NCBI GenBank assembly: GCA_019828545.1
Contig: JACVRA010000152.1
Coordinates: 1-64,000, forward strand
DNA: 64,000 nucleotides
Direction: 5' to 3'
Origin: Paracamarosporium sp. OC-R06-R3
Lineage: Eukaryota; Ascomycota; Dothideomycetes; Pleosporales; Didymosphaeriaceae
In this document: one piece after another, positions 34,606 through 46,063 of the stretch
Layout of the letters: each line of letters opens with the position of its first letter
How positions within the stretch are numbered: position 1 is the stretch's first letter
Notes under the pieces: generated by a model
Seen by the model: only the letters and a program-made list of their open reading frames with translations
Databases searched by the model: none
Told to the model about the DNA's origin: nothing
Made by a program: the position numbers and the translations under genes

Positions 34606-36270
34606 TTACATAATCTGGTCCTGTGTTAGGCCTCCAGTGGCCTCAGTGCCCTCCATGGCTTCGCCGTTGCTCTGGTTGGAATAGCGGACGTAGGTCAGAC
34701 CAAGGGGTCTGCCGCCATACTGGTAGCCAGTGAATTTCTCTGTTGCGTGTAAGCTGCTGAGGTTTGAAACGGTCCTAGCGTACTACTTACGGATAGCGGT
34801 CTCTGCATCGGTAGCCTTCTCGAACTCGACCACGCCGGTGCCGCGAGAGCGTCCATTGGGCTCGTACTGGATTTCGGCACGCTTGACGGAGCCGATAGTT
34901 GTGAACAGCTCGACAAGGTCTTCATTGCTGGTGGACCAGGGCAGGTTGCGGACATAGATTAGGTTGCTGGGCTCCCCTCCTGAGGTAGCATAGTCGGTGA
35001 ACGGATTGGGCGGATTAGAAGGGCCGTCGGCAGCGAAGCCGGGAGCACCACCGTAGCCTCCCGCACCTCCAGCAAACCCACCACGACCACCTCCGAAACC
35101 GCCACCAAAGCCACCCCTACCGCCGAAGCCTCCACGACCGCCGAAGCCGCCGCGTCCTCCAAAGCCGCCACCGAAGCCGCCACGTCCATATCCACCAGCT
35201 GGGCCAGCAAAACGGTCCTCGCGGACTTCGAGATTGCGGCCTTGCCATTCATAGCCATTGAACTGGGTGATGGCATTACGAGCGTCTTCGGGGGTGTCGA
35301 AAGCGACAATACCAGAGCCCTTAGGACGGCCATCTTGAGCCAGATGCACATCGGCACGGATGACGGATCCAGTGACAGCAGCTTGGCGGAAGAGATCCTT
35401 CAAGTCTTGCCAACCTACATTGTATGGCAGCTAAAGAAGAAGAATGGATTAGCGTAACAGTCCTGGGTCAATGCAGGGGAGATGCTCACATTGGCGACAT
35501 AGACCTGGCGGCCTCCGCCCTGTTGCGCGCCACCATAGTTGCCTTGGTGGCCGCCGTAGGAAGCTCCGGCGTAACCGCCGCCGCCTTGGAAGTTTCCACG
35601 AGTGGTGCTGGGGTTGCTGAATCGAGGCTCGGCCTCCCGGTCTTCGCGAACGTATACGAGACGTCCCATTAGATTCTGGTTGCTGAGCGTCGCCACGGCG
35701 TTCTGCGCCTGCTCCCGAGTTGCATATTCCACGATGCCACAGCCCTACATCCAAGCAAAAGCCAGTCAACCTCCATCCAGCGCACAAGCCAACCATCAGA
35801 CCATTACCTTTGACATTCCATTCGGCAGCAGAAGTACGTCTGCGAACAAGACCTCACCGGCTATTGCGCGTTAGTCAGGGCGTCTCAAAGTGACGCGACG
35901 CGGGCATACCCTGTCTCATGAAGTCTTTCAAGTGATGCCACTTGACGTCGTAGGAGAGATTGCCCACATAGACACGACGGTCCTGCTGGGATGACTCCCG
36001 GATGCTCTGCATCATCGTCTCTTTGCTAGCAGGGTCTGCAGAGCGCGACTGGCCTCCGCGGCTGGAACCGTACGATTGATAACCTCCTGCGCCACCACCA
36101 CCAACGGGGGAACGCGAGCGACGGTCGTTGCGGCGATAGTCGTCGCGGCTGCGAGAGCGGCTGCGCGGGGAGTAGGAGCGTCGGGAGCGACGAGGCGAGC
36201 GAGAGCGGCGCCGGGGAGAGCGATCGCGGGCTGAATCGCGCTGGTCGTAGGAGTCAGTTTCGTACGACAT
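34606..36270 (-). CDS. Gbp2/Hrb1-like SR-type RNA-binding protein, three RRMs
   Basis: Likely an mRNA-binding shuttling protein coupling transcription or splicing to export, by analogy with yeast Gbp2/Hrb1. Five exons, 36270-35910, 35860-35808, 35744-35490, 35430-34791 and 34739-34606, all phases consistent, give 480 residues. An N-terminal RS region (SPRRRSRSPRRSRRSYSPRS) is followed by RRM1 (VYVGNLSYDVKW, RNP1-like KGCGIVEY) at about 97-175. RRM2 (VYVANLPYNVGW, RNP1-like KGSGIVAF) lies at about 218-297. A glycine-rich linker with GGFGGRGG repeats precedes RRM3 (IYVRNLPWSTSN, RGTGVVEF) at about 375-455. The C terminus (TGGLTQDQIM) is short. Four introns of 49-63 bases interrupt the RRMs. Confidence 0.92.
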
Positions 36271-37283
36271 GGTCGCAGCGGGCAAGCGGGGGGGATGGGG
36301 ATGGATAAGGGCCGCGGTGAGCGGAGAGGGTGGGGACGGAGCGAGGTGGGCAGCGGGCGTGACGCGATTTGATGGAATCGACGTGCAGGTCGTGAACCGT
36401 CGTCGTCGTCGCCAGGGCAAGTGCCCGGCTTGGCTCGCTCAGCCCCCGGGCAGTCACGTGCGGGGCCGCTGCCTAGCGACGAACGACGAACGACGAACAA
36501 CGGCGCGGCGGCGCACCCACCAGGCATCCAAGGGCGGGCGCGCGGGACGGCGGGGAGGGAACGAGAGAGCAACTCACCGCAGAGGGACGGTAGGAGTGGG
36601 CGTCTTGGTCTTGGGGGGCAGGTCAGCGGCAGACAGCACGGGGGAGTAGGAAGAAGGTGGTGGCAGAGGGAGGAGAGGAAGAGGGGAAGCCTAAGATGCC
36701 GGGGGCGCCTACCCATTTCTTCGTTGAGCAACGAGACGGCGGCGTGGAACAAGGGAGCTCGCGCTGTGAGTGTGCTTAGACCGGGCGCGCACCAGCTGAA
36801 CGGGCCTGATGCGTGGTGGGTGCAAGCGCTGCAGCAAGACGGGCCTCCGCCTTCTTTTGCCTACGCCATCTGTGAATGCGCCTCGACGGAACCCGCGGCC
36901 GCTAGCCAATGCGAGCGTCTGCGAGGCCCAGGATCCGCCCGTGTGGTCGAGGGACGCGGTAGGGTTGCAGGCAGGGAGACGGGGCGTCGGCGCAGCGAAG
37001 AGAGGGCGACGGGGGGCAGCGGGCGACGGCTGTGGTGGGCTGCCCGTCTGTGAATGTCCCGTGGTGAATGTCCACCGAGTGCACTCATCAACGTCGTCGC
37101 TCTCCCGCCTGATCGATCCCCGTGCGCGCCGGGGAAGGAGCCCTCCGCCTTCCCCGGGCAGCCCTACGAGCAGACGACGTCGCTCCTCGCCCGCATCCTC
37201 GCCCACGCTCGCAACCCAACGCACCCCATCACAGCCAAGGCGGTGCGGTTCGACGTCCTGTACGAACGTCCCTCTGCCGGCGT

Positions 37284-37310
37284 CCTGCCTGCCTGCCTGC
37301 CTGCCTGCCT
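37284..37310. repeat. (TGCC)n microsatellite
   Basis: About six and a half tandem copies of the tetranucleotide TGCC in non-coding DNA upstream of the RRM gene. Confidence 0.85.
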
Positions 37311-37787
37311 CCCAAAACAAACTCCCTTCCACATACACATGCCTGCTCCGCTGCATGCTGCCCCACCATGCTGTGCCGCCGCACTTTGCAATCTTTTCGC
37401 CATGCGGCTTTGCGCCGGGCATTGGCTGCTCCTCTGATGAGCAAATTTCCCTCTGCAGCCCGGCTCGCCAATGGCATCCGCCTCGACAGCCTCAGTCTTC
37501 CCGCACTGAAGGACTCCGACCCACCTCTCCAACACCGTAGCCATCCCCCCGCAGCCCCTACAGCGTTCCCCCCCGCGTCCGGGCATCTATACTCCCCAAA
37601 ACTGCCAATTGCGGCTGCCCTGTGCTCGTATGCCGCCAGTCCTCCCGCCTGCCCATAAAGCCACAGCCATGGTCCCGAACTTTGTCGCTGCAGCTAGGCT
37701 CAAGTGTCCGTACCCTCAGCCCACGCACACCGGTGTACTCGTACACTCCCATCGCCGATGCAAGCACATGTGGACCTCTGGACATGG

Positions 37788-37816
37788 AAATGGACATGGA
37801 CATGGACATGGACATG
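37788..37816. repeat. (ATGGAC)n hexanucleotide repeat
   Basis: Four to five tandem copies of ATGGAC, with an imperfect copy just to the left. It would encode Met-Asp or His-Gly/Met-Ser alternations, but lies in no supported gene. Confidence 0.75.
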
Positions 37817-38633
37817 CTCGGCTGAGCACCTTGTTCGCAGTCTGTCGTGCCCTAAAACATGACCTACGGGGCCCGCATGCCGCGCTGTCCATCCCGGCGT
37901 ACGAATTGGACCCAGATCGTGCCGGCCATTCGCAGAATCTGAGTGGGGGAGCCATTTCGTTGCACAGCGTGCAAATATTCGCGAACGGCTGAGTTCTGTT
38001 GGACAAGCACTGATTCCGAACGCTCATGCACCAGTTGCTCCTTACCCAATCGCGACCTGCCTCAAATTGGCCCAAGTGGGTCCCGACCACCCATCGGTGA
38101 ATGCACCTGCGCGGATATTATCAAAGCAGTGGTAACATGCAGCTTGCACGGAAGCCATCCTTCCATTGCCGCGCATGAGCATCATGTAATGCATGGAAGA
38201 GTTCCATCACCTTCCACACAGCCAATGCTTGCAACCTCCATCAGGTCCCATCAAGAGGACCCCACCATGCAATGCCGCAATCGGACATCCAGACAATTCC
38301 ACGCTGGACCCACCCAATCGTGAACACCCTGCTGTCTGCGAATTGCGGAGGCCCACGCCCATCTTGCTCCTTGCTCATAGCCCGCACAACGTTACGTATC
38401 TTGCTGACGGATTTACAAAGCAGTAAGCTTCGGTCGAACCCAACTGTTCTGGGCCACAGTGTCAGCTCTTACTGCATTGCGGATCAACAACCTACACCGC
38501 TCCTCCAAAACTGCATACCCTTTGCGGCACAGTGATACATATCAAAGTCCACAAGGCTGTTGTACATAAGCCCTATCATTCCCCGCTATCCTCTACTGTC
38601 TTTACCCGGAGTTAGGCGCCCCTTTTAATCAAA

Positions 38634-39027
38634 CTAATCGTTCTTGAACCTTGCGGTATAGTAGCCAAGCACTGCTATTCCCCTCGCCCAGCAAGTCATC
38701 TCAGATATATACTTGATCGCACGTCCATGCGTGGGACTTTCTAGCAACTTCAAATTCTGAAGGTTATAGCCAAAGTTCTCAGTATATCCTAAGCTTGAAT
38801 CAGCTCTGGTCAATTCAATGCCCGTTATATCCATCGCACGAGTGTGCTTCTGTAAAATAAATCGCTCGAGCTCGTCTTCGGAAAATTATTTGCAATCAAA
38901 TCTATCATAGCGAAAATGTTCCAGTCCCAAACTGGGATTTGTATGGGATGTTCTCCACCACCTACATTTTTCGAACGTGTGAGTATCCTTCCCATCAATA
39001 TCGAACTGCGGAATGAGACGGCCATGG
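38634..39027 (-). pseudogene. Broken reading frame, unknown family
   Basis: One minus-strand frame reads protein-like on both sides of a single TAA (38886-38888). Upstream it gives GRLIPQFDIDGKDTHTFEKC and so on. Downstream it gives FSEDELERFILQKHTRAMDI, GYTENFGYNLQNLKLLESPT and GRAIKYISEMTCWARGIAVL, up to a stop at 38634. The downstream block has the balanced composition of a real protein. No start codon or good splice site was found to complete a gene, and upstream of about 39027 the frame is closed. A small deletion in a T run could also explain the break. I do not know the family. Either a pseudogene or the last exon of a gene I could not assemble. Confidence 0.35.
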
Positions 39028-40687
39028 CTTGATCATCAATCTCCTTCACCGTGGGTTGCCGATATGGTTTGATCCTGAGTGCCCTTTTCTCGCAACAGTC
39101 AGATCCGTGCGATCTCTCCGAGCACAAATTCCAGCCCAGCAATTGGATGAATAGAACAACGAGGGCACATTGTGTAATTAAAAGCACCCAATCAGGGAAA
39201 ACATCCTACATACCAAACCGCTGACTCCGAAAATATCTATGTTGCGTAGAAGTCAGTCAACTGACTGCGAGGACTACCTCTGACGATTCCTCTGAGTCTT
39301 GGTCCTCTGAGACCGTGCTGAACCTGAGTTATGTGGGGGTACCCTTGTTCATTCAACCGAATTTACCGACAGACGAGTTTCGATGCAGATGTTCTTGCAG
39401 GGTCGCCGAATCGAGCATTCCAGTACACCTCTTCAATGAAAACAAACGAGCTCCTTCGTAGAACATGCAGAAGCTAACATTATGTGTTTTAGGGTGGGAC
39501 ACCAGTCGCCTCTCACACTAATTAAACCTACCACGATCGCAAGGGATATTTGCTCCATGGGTTCTGGATCCTGATAACCAAGGCGAAGAATATGACACTC
39601 GACGAAGACGTCCGACGAGGTACTACCACACAACGCCTCTTAATTCATTACACTATGTCACCTACTCCATCTCAGCCCTTCCGTCAGTCTCTCCCATGGT
39701 AGCTTACAATACATAAACAAAGTATTGTGTCAAGAGCAGGACGTTTCCGGTGACTCGGATTGACCACGGCTCCTTGCCGTAACACGCGTACGCAATCAGT
39801 GGGGATCTTCGGTTCCACCACCGTGCTCCAAGGTAGACTGCAATACACAACGTGTCTCCGGGTCTTCAACGTAACACTGTAGCCTGGTTCGAGTCCCGGC
39901 TTTGTCGATCTTTTACTGCTCGAAGATGCCTCTAATTTACATCCTTGGCCATCCAATGCAGACACAGCCGAGACAATATATCTGCGTACGCGATCCGGAC
40001 TTAAAGCATTGTGACTGTCACTTGCACAAGTGCAATGCAGCTTCTTGTTGTGCTCTAGCCCCTTCAAGTTCGCTTCGCGAAATATACCATTCATTCTAAC
40101 AGCGCATACTCCTGCTTAGATTAAAAGTACTGTTCGGGATGAAGTAGTGACCGCGCGGCTCCCGGATCCGAGCTCGGCTGTAACATGAAACATCCCGAGC
40201 TGCCTTTTACGTACACCACGGACCCGCCCTGTACAACATCTAGACGAAACATTACGAAGCCAATTCAGCTGACATCCACCAGATGCAGCTGCTTCCAATC
40301 CGGTAAATAGAATGTATACTCCATCAACATGTCCCGTTGGGAGGCATACGATTACTGCTGCAAGCTAAAGGCCTACCTGCACCGCCTTCGCATCGCATAC
40401 CACATTTGGTATAAACGGAACCAAACAAACGGAGTGATAATACGAGAAACACTTACAACTCGGTGTAACCGCCACAACGTGTCATGGGAATCAAGGGTGT
40501 TGTGACTGGCTGTTTTCATGCAGAATACCCTGTCAATAACAATCCTATGCAGGGTTCTGCAAAGACACGAACGTCGAGAACATGGCGCGCGACCTGAGGA
40601 GAGTGTATAAAGCTGCTTGACGGACGCTATAGAACAAGTGGCGCAGGAAAGGTAGTATTTGCTTTACCATTAGACGACTTGAACGCC
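39028..40687. other. Intergenic region with a tRNA B-box-like motif
   Basis: No supported gene. At 39884-39894 the plus strand has GGTTCGAGTCC, a full match to the Pol III B-box consensus, followed by TTTT at about 39910. No A-box at the right distance and no cloverleaf acceptor stem were found. The right end should hold the promoter of the peroxygenase gene. Confidence 0.4.
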
Positions 40688-41699
40688 ATGAGGTCAACTT
40701 CTCTCGTTGCTGTAGCTGCCCTTGTTGTTGGGCTTGCCCAAGGACAAGGTTCCATCGAGGACTGGCATCCGCCAACCAGCGGAGATGGTATGTGTCCTAG
40801 GACCTCCCGAAACACATTGTGTCTACGTTCAGTGCCGTGTTCTCACACATTGCAGTACGAGGACCATGCCCAATGCTGAACACTTTGGCCAACCATGGTT
40901 TCCTCCCCCACAGCGGCAAAGGAATCAAAACCAGCGACACGGTGCATGCGCTCGGCGCAGCACTCAACATCGAAGCAGAGCTTGCTACGAGCCTTTTCGG
41001 CTTCGCAGTTACGACAAACCCAGAACCGAACGCAACCGAGTTCTCTCTGGAGAATCTAGGACGACACAACGTCTTGGAACATGATGCTAGTTTGACGTGA
41101 GCACTTCCTTCTTTTGTTTTCATGCCACAATTGCAATGGGCGGCGTCATTCCTTTTTCCAAATACCACTCTTCCCTATTGATACCAATGCTGACACCACC
41201 ATGCAGACGCGCAGACTTCGACATAACCCACGACTCTGTGTCCTTCAACAAGACCGTCTACGAAGAAACGCGTTCGTACTGGTCAGATATCATCACCGTC
41301 CAGGAGGCTGCCGATGCCCGCCTAGGTCGCTACACCACTTCTCAGAAGACCAATGCAAACTATAGCATGAGCCCCTTGGGCGATGTATTCAGCGCTGGCG
41401 AATCAGCGGCGTACCTGTTCATCTTGGGCGACGTCCAGACTGCGACTGCACCCAAGAAATTTGTCGAGTATCTGTTTGGTGAGCGGCATCTTGGACAGGA
41501 AACTTGGAGTTGTACGCTGACTTTCGGAATAGAGAACGAGAAGCTGCCGACTGAGCTGGGGTGGGAGCGTTCAGACCACGTGTTTACCCAGGACGATTTG
41601 AACCTGGGAATCGAGTTGATCTATAACGCGACGGGGGCGAGTAGCGAGCAGTTGAGCAAGATGCGCTCGAGGAGAGAGATTCATGGCGGAAGGTACTAG
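40688..41699 (+). CDS. Secreted heme-thiolate peroxidase (short-type unspecific peroxygenase/chloroperoxidase)
   Basis: The Peroxidase_2 family uses H2O2 and a cysteine-ligated heme to oxygenate or halogenate organic substrates outside the cell. Three exons, 40688-40787, 40856-41096 and 41207-41699, with introns of 68 and 110 bases, give 277 residues, the size of the short UPO class. The N terminus is a signal peptide (MRSTSLVAVAALVVGLAQGQ). The heme ligand sits in RGPCPMLNTLANHGFLP (Cys38), rebuilt across intron 1. The acid-base motif is LEHDASLTR (about 108-110, Glu-His-Asp), as expected for short UPOs. NAT, NYS and NAT sequons suggest N-glycosylation. It is followed by an MFS exporter and a regulator on the same strand. 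Confidence 0.9.
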
Positions 41700-43371
41700 G
41701 TGTGTATGAGATCGACGATGTATGTAGTCATGCTGCAAGGCAATTAGCAATCAACGACGAGTTTGCTCATGTATTACACTTGTTGAGACGAGTGACGTAT
41801 TGTCGAGTTAAGTTAGCTGCAGGATACCCGTTCGGGACATCCTCTAGAGTGCTTCGTGTCTCGTCTAGGGTGTGGGTAGATGATATGGTTTTACGGTAAT
41901 TGTTAATGGTGGTCTTGAAGTGTTTTAAATGGCATTATTTCCATGGCAATCACGTACCCCAGTGACCGAAAGGTAAATTGGATCTGGTCCGGATGTACGC
42001 TTCTGTGGCTGTGTGGCCCCTTTCTAATCATCACATGGTATCTAACTACTTATGTCACCGTTCGGATACTAGCTTACCGTTGACCCATAATTGTACGGAT
42101 ATAGCAACTGCTATTGAAGCGGATAAGTGGCAATAGTACCTGCTACCAATACCTTACCTCCGGATAAATGGTCTTGTTCGTTCTCGTCTCTGCTAGAAGG
42201 CGGTTTCCATTGGGAGACCAATAACGAAAGACTGCCACCGATGATAAGAATGCCACGGTAACAAGGACGTGCTTCTTTGCCACTTTGACCGGCTCTGTTG
42301 CATCTCGGCCGAGCTAAAGGCTCAGGTTCGTTTTCACGAAGGATCCAACAGTTACTACTCGTCACATGGAAGAAGAACCAAGATGCGTCATTAAGATAGC
42401 AAGCGATTTCGGAACCCGACCCAACCAAACGTTTAGCACACGCGCAACGAACTAGCTGTGGAGCCTGGGTCAACATCCGGTTATCGCAAGGATACCGTCT
42501 AGCCTCGAGTGGACCTGATATGCGGCCGGCCGTCTCGTTTCTACCCGCTGTCCAAGCTTTATCGGGCACTAACCACGGGCACCGCGAAACACGCGACAAA
42601 GAGCCTCACTACCGTGGAAGTGGACTGAGCTGTGGCGCTATGTTTTGCAAAATCTCCCAGCTCAGACACTCCTAAACTTCCTGTTCATTCTGCACCTTAC
42701 TACGTGCTTATCCAGTCCTATTCGCTTCGTTGCGACGATCTCGACCGAACCTAAGCGCCCCGACGACAACGTGACCTGCATAGCACCGCGGCCGTGGCTC
42801 GGAACCCCTCGCCGCCATCAACCAGCCTTATCGCTGCGATCGGGATTGTATCTCATTTCTAGTGGGTCTCGCACGTCCACGAGCAGGAACATGTTCGAAA
42901 ATCCTGCATCGCTCTGACAAAGTTGATGCTCCGAGTTATATCCAGGCCACCATTCCCTTTTCGGAAATGCCGCCACTGCGAAAAGGGTTAGGCTGATGGC
43001 TGGTACCCGATGTTTCACAAGGCCTTCAGCTCGTGGCTTGCCCCGAGCAAACTCCGTGTGGTGACTTCTAGCATGTTGCTCAAATTTTGGTATCTAGAAG
43101 CCTGACAAAGGGGCTTGCACGACGTAATGCGGAGATTGAAGATGTATATAGGGAAGGGGATGCCGTCACCAGGGGAGATGCTTCGATTCACAGGGTAGAC
43201 GCCTCTACGAACACTTGACATACTGGACGTCATCCGAACGCCGTAGTAGATCGTCTACAGAAGACCTTGCCACGGATTTGAGATAAGAAAACATTTCGAC
43301 TCGGTCTTGGAGGTCCTGACCTTTCCTTCGCGTTTTTCATTACACCTTGTTCCTTGGTTTCTTTCTCCACC
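41700..43371. other. Intergenic region
   Basis: 1.67 kb between the peroxygenase and MFS genes, both on the plus strand. Scattered short open frames without features. Expected to contain the peroxygenase 3' end and the MFS promoter. No repeat structure seen. Confidence 0.5.
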
Positions 43372-45276
43372 ATGGCAGACAACACAAAAGACTACAGTGG
43401 TAGTAGTCATCCACACAACGACTCCGACTCAGGCTCAGACGTAACCCACGTCGCCGAACAACCAAAACCCTTATACCGCTCCATAACCGGACATGACGAA
43501 CCAACGCTTGACGGCGCCGACGTCGTTAACCTGCCTACCCGAACGCTCAGCAACGATGCTGCTCTCGAGGAATACACGACCGAGACAATCGACGGTCAGA
43601 TGCTCCGCGAGGTCCGCTCCAACGTCACCGGCAACATCGAACGCTACGAGCTCGTCACATGGAAACTCAACGACCCAGAGAACCCCAAGAACTGGTCCAA
43701 AGCGTACAAGTGGTGGTGCACAATGTGCGTCGCATTGACGTGTTTCGTCGTGGCGTTCAACAGTGCCGTCATCACGGCGGATATCGAAGGCGTGGCCGAA
43801 GAGTTCAATGTCAGCGAGGAGGTGGCATTACTTACGATTACGCTGTTCGTCGTGGGCTTTGGTGTCGGACCTATGGCTTTTGCGCCGCTCAGCGAGATCT
43901 TGGGTAGGAGGATTATATATGCGACGACGTTGTTTGCAGCGGTTATTTTCACGATTCCGGGAGCCGTTGCGAAGAATATCGAGACGTTGTTGGTTACGCG
44001 TGCGTTGGCTGGTATTTGGTTCTCTGCTCCTATGACTTTGGTCGGTGGCACGTTGGCGGATATGTGGAGGAACGAGGAGCGCGGTGTCCCGATGGTGAGT
44101 TGACCTGGCATGCATAATGCAAAAGCCAAAAACGCGACATGTGCTGACTCGAATCTACTAGGCTGCCTTCTCTGCTGCCCCATTCATTGGCCCCGCCATC
44201 GGACCACTTGCCGGTGGCTTTCTCTCAGATGCAGCCGGGTGGAGGTGGCTGTACTGGATCCAGTTGATTCTCTCCGGCGTCGTCTGGGTGCTGATCTCTT
44301 TCACGGTTCCAGAGACGTATACGCCAACGTTGCTCGCCCGACGAGCAAAGAAGCTCAGAAAAGAAACAGGAGATGACAAGTTCGTTACTGAGGAAGACAT
44401 CTCCAGGGCACCTCTGGCCCAGCGGCTCCGAACCTTCTTGCTCCGACCGTTCCAGTTGCTTTTCCAGGAACCCATCGTCTTCTTCATCTCCTTGTACATG
44501 TCTGTGCTTTACGGCTTGCTGTACATGTTTTTCGTCGCGTAAGTCGTCCCACAATTGCCCTTGTAAAACACTGCATCTTACTTCGGGATACACAATGCAC
44601 ACCGACCAATAGAGGCTGAGGGGCTTCTCGCCTGCTCTTACTGTAACAGTCGCTAACTTCCTCCCATAGTTATCCAATCATTTACCAGAAGGGCAAGGGC
44701 TACAGCGCCGGTACTACTGGACTCATGTTCATACCGATTGCCGTCGGAGTCGTGCTCAGCGCCTGCTGCGCACCGTTCGTCAATAAGCACTACCTCACGC
44801 TGGTCGCGAAGCACAACGGCAAGCCGCCGGCCGAAGCCCGTCTCATCCCAATGATGATCAGCTGCTGGTTCATTCCCATTGGCCTTTTCATCTTCGCATG
44901 GACCTCCTACAGCGATCTTCACTGGTCTGGCCCCGCTCTCGGTGGTTTCCCAGTTGGATTCGGCTTCATCTTCCTTTACAACGCCGCCAATAACTACCTT
45001 GTCGATTCATACCAGCACCAGGCTGCATCCGCTCTCGCGGCCAAGACCTTCCTCCGATCATTCTGGGGTGCCGCAGTGGTGCTTTTCACCAACCAGATGT
45101 ACGACCGCCTCAACTACCAGTGGGCCAGTACATTGCTTGCTTTCATTGGCTTGGCTTGCTGTGCAATCCCATTCGTCTTCTACTTCAAGGGCGCTGCTAT
45201 CCGGAGGCATTCACACTTCGCTTATAGCGGGGATGAAGAGAACGAGGCGGGTATGAAGAGTAAGGAGGCTGCTTAG
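43372..45276 (+). CDS. MFS transporter, DHA1 multidrug/polyamine type
   Basis: A 12-helix proton antiporter of the plasma membrane. Three exons, 43372-44094, 44162-44538 and 44670-45276, with introns of 67 and 131 bases, give 568 residues. A hydrophilic N-terminal tail of ~110 residues ends in [19 protein letters not shown], the usual fungal DHA1 entry into helix 1. The motif-A-like loop is [16 protein letters not shown] and the helix 5 antiporter-type motif is [32 protein letters not shown] follows. A central cytosolic loop ([13 protein letters not shown]) precedes helix 7, and the tail is charged. This group exports toxic compounds, fungicides, polyamines or metabolites; the substrate is not predictable. 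Its place between a peroxygenase and a Zn2Cys6 regulator hints at shared regulation. Confidence 0.9.
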
Positions 45277-46063
45277 ATGTGGAGTCGCTGCAGCGCGTTG
45301 GGTAGTTTGCATTTGTTCATGTGTATCTTTACCTTTTTTTTTCTTTCTTTTGGGCGGAAAGATATCCATTTTAGCATTGGTGTGGGAATCTGCATAGAAT
45401 CGTTGAGCATCGCAGATTTTGCGGCAAGGCGTGCGTAGTGTCTTTGGGATAGACTTAGCAGACTGCCGGTGCGGTTGCATCTAGCGTCTGTAATATTAGT
45501 AGACTAATGGTATTCCTTCAAAATTGGTTTTCTGATGATGGTTGCATTAAGCACTGGTTGACGCATGTTCGCATATCTGCCTCAAGTTATGGTACGTGCA
45601 TGTATCGTGGTGGACATTATTGATAGTTCTAGTGAGCGACGTTGTTGGACGCACTGTAGCGCGGCTGTTGATTGTGTAGCACGTGCTATGCTGGGATCCA
45701 GAATAGAGGAGGTCATATCAAATTTGTGGGTTTGAAAGGAGCCTCACTCATTTCCCTGCGTCATACCCATATGATGTTGGATTGTCTTCGGAAAAGTCTT
45801 CTCGATTGTCGATCACTATGCTCAACAAGATGAATTGGCCGACATTGATGGCGAGCGGGGAAGTGCAGAGGTCGGGACGATGAGCTAGCGTTAGTCATGG
45901 GCAGTAGCCATTCATCATTGCTCTACGAGCCAAGACAGACCCTTGCCCTTGCTTTGCCGCCCCACTCGACCATCCAGATCTCCAACGCCGTTCGCCAAGC
46001 GACAACAGTGACTCTCAACCGACACAGCCCTCGACGAAGATCGATGATTCTCGCGCTACTACA
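45277..46063. other. Intergenic region
   Basis: 787 bases between the MFS transporter and the Zn2Cys6 regulator, same strand. No coding signal. A T-rich run near 45332-45350 may belong to the MFS 3' UTR. Confidence 0.5.

Larger units (their letters stand above)
36271..38633. other. GC-rich intergenic region with microsatellites
   Basis: 2.36 kb upstream of the RRM gene. The first ~1.3 kb is GC-rich with overlapping open frames of up to about 240 codons on both strands, none with a family signature or splice logic. I treat these as chance. Two microsatellites are listed separately. The right-hand kilobase is ordinary non-coding sequence. Confidence 0.45.

Noticed and set aside
36709..37540. 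Two overlapping frames of about 240 codons on opposite strands
   Set aside because: Neither has protein-like composition or a motif; both follow from the GC-rich intergenic DNA.
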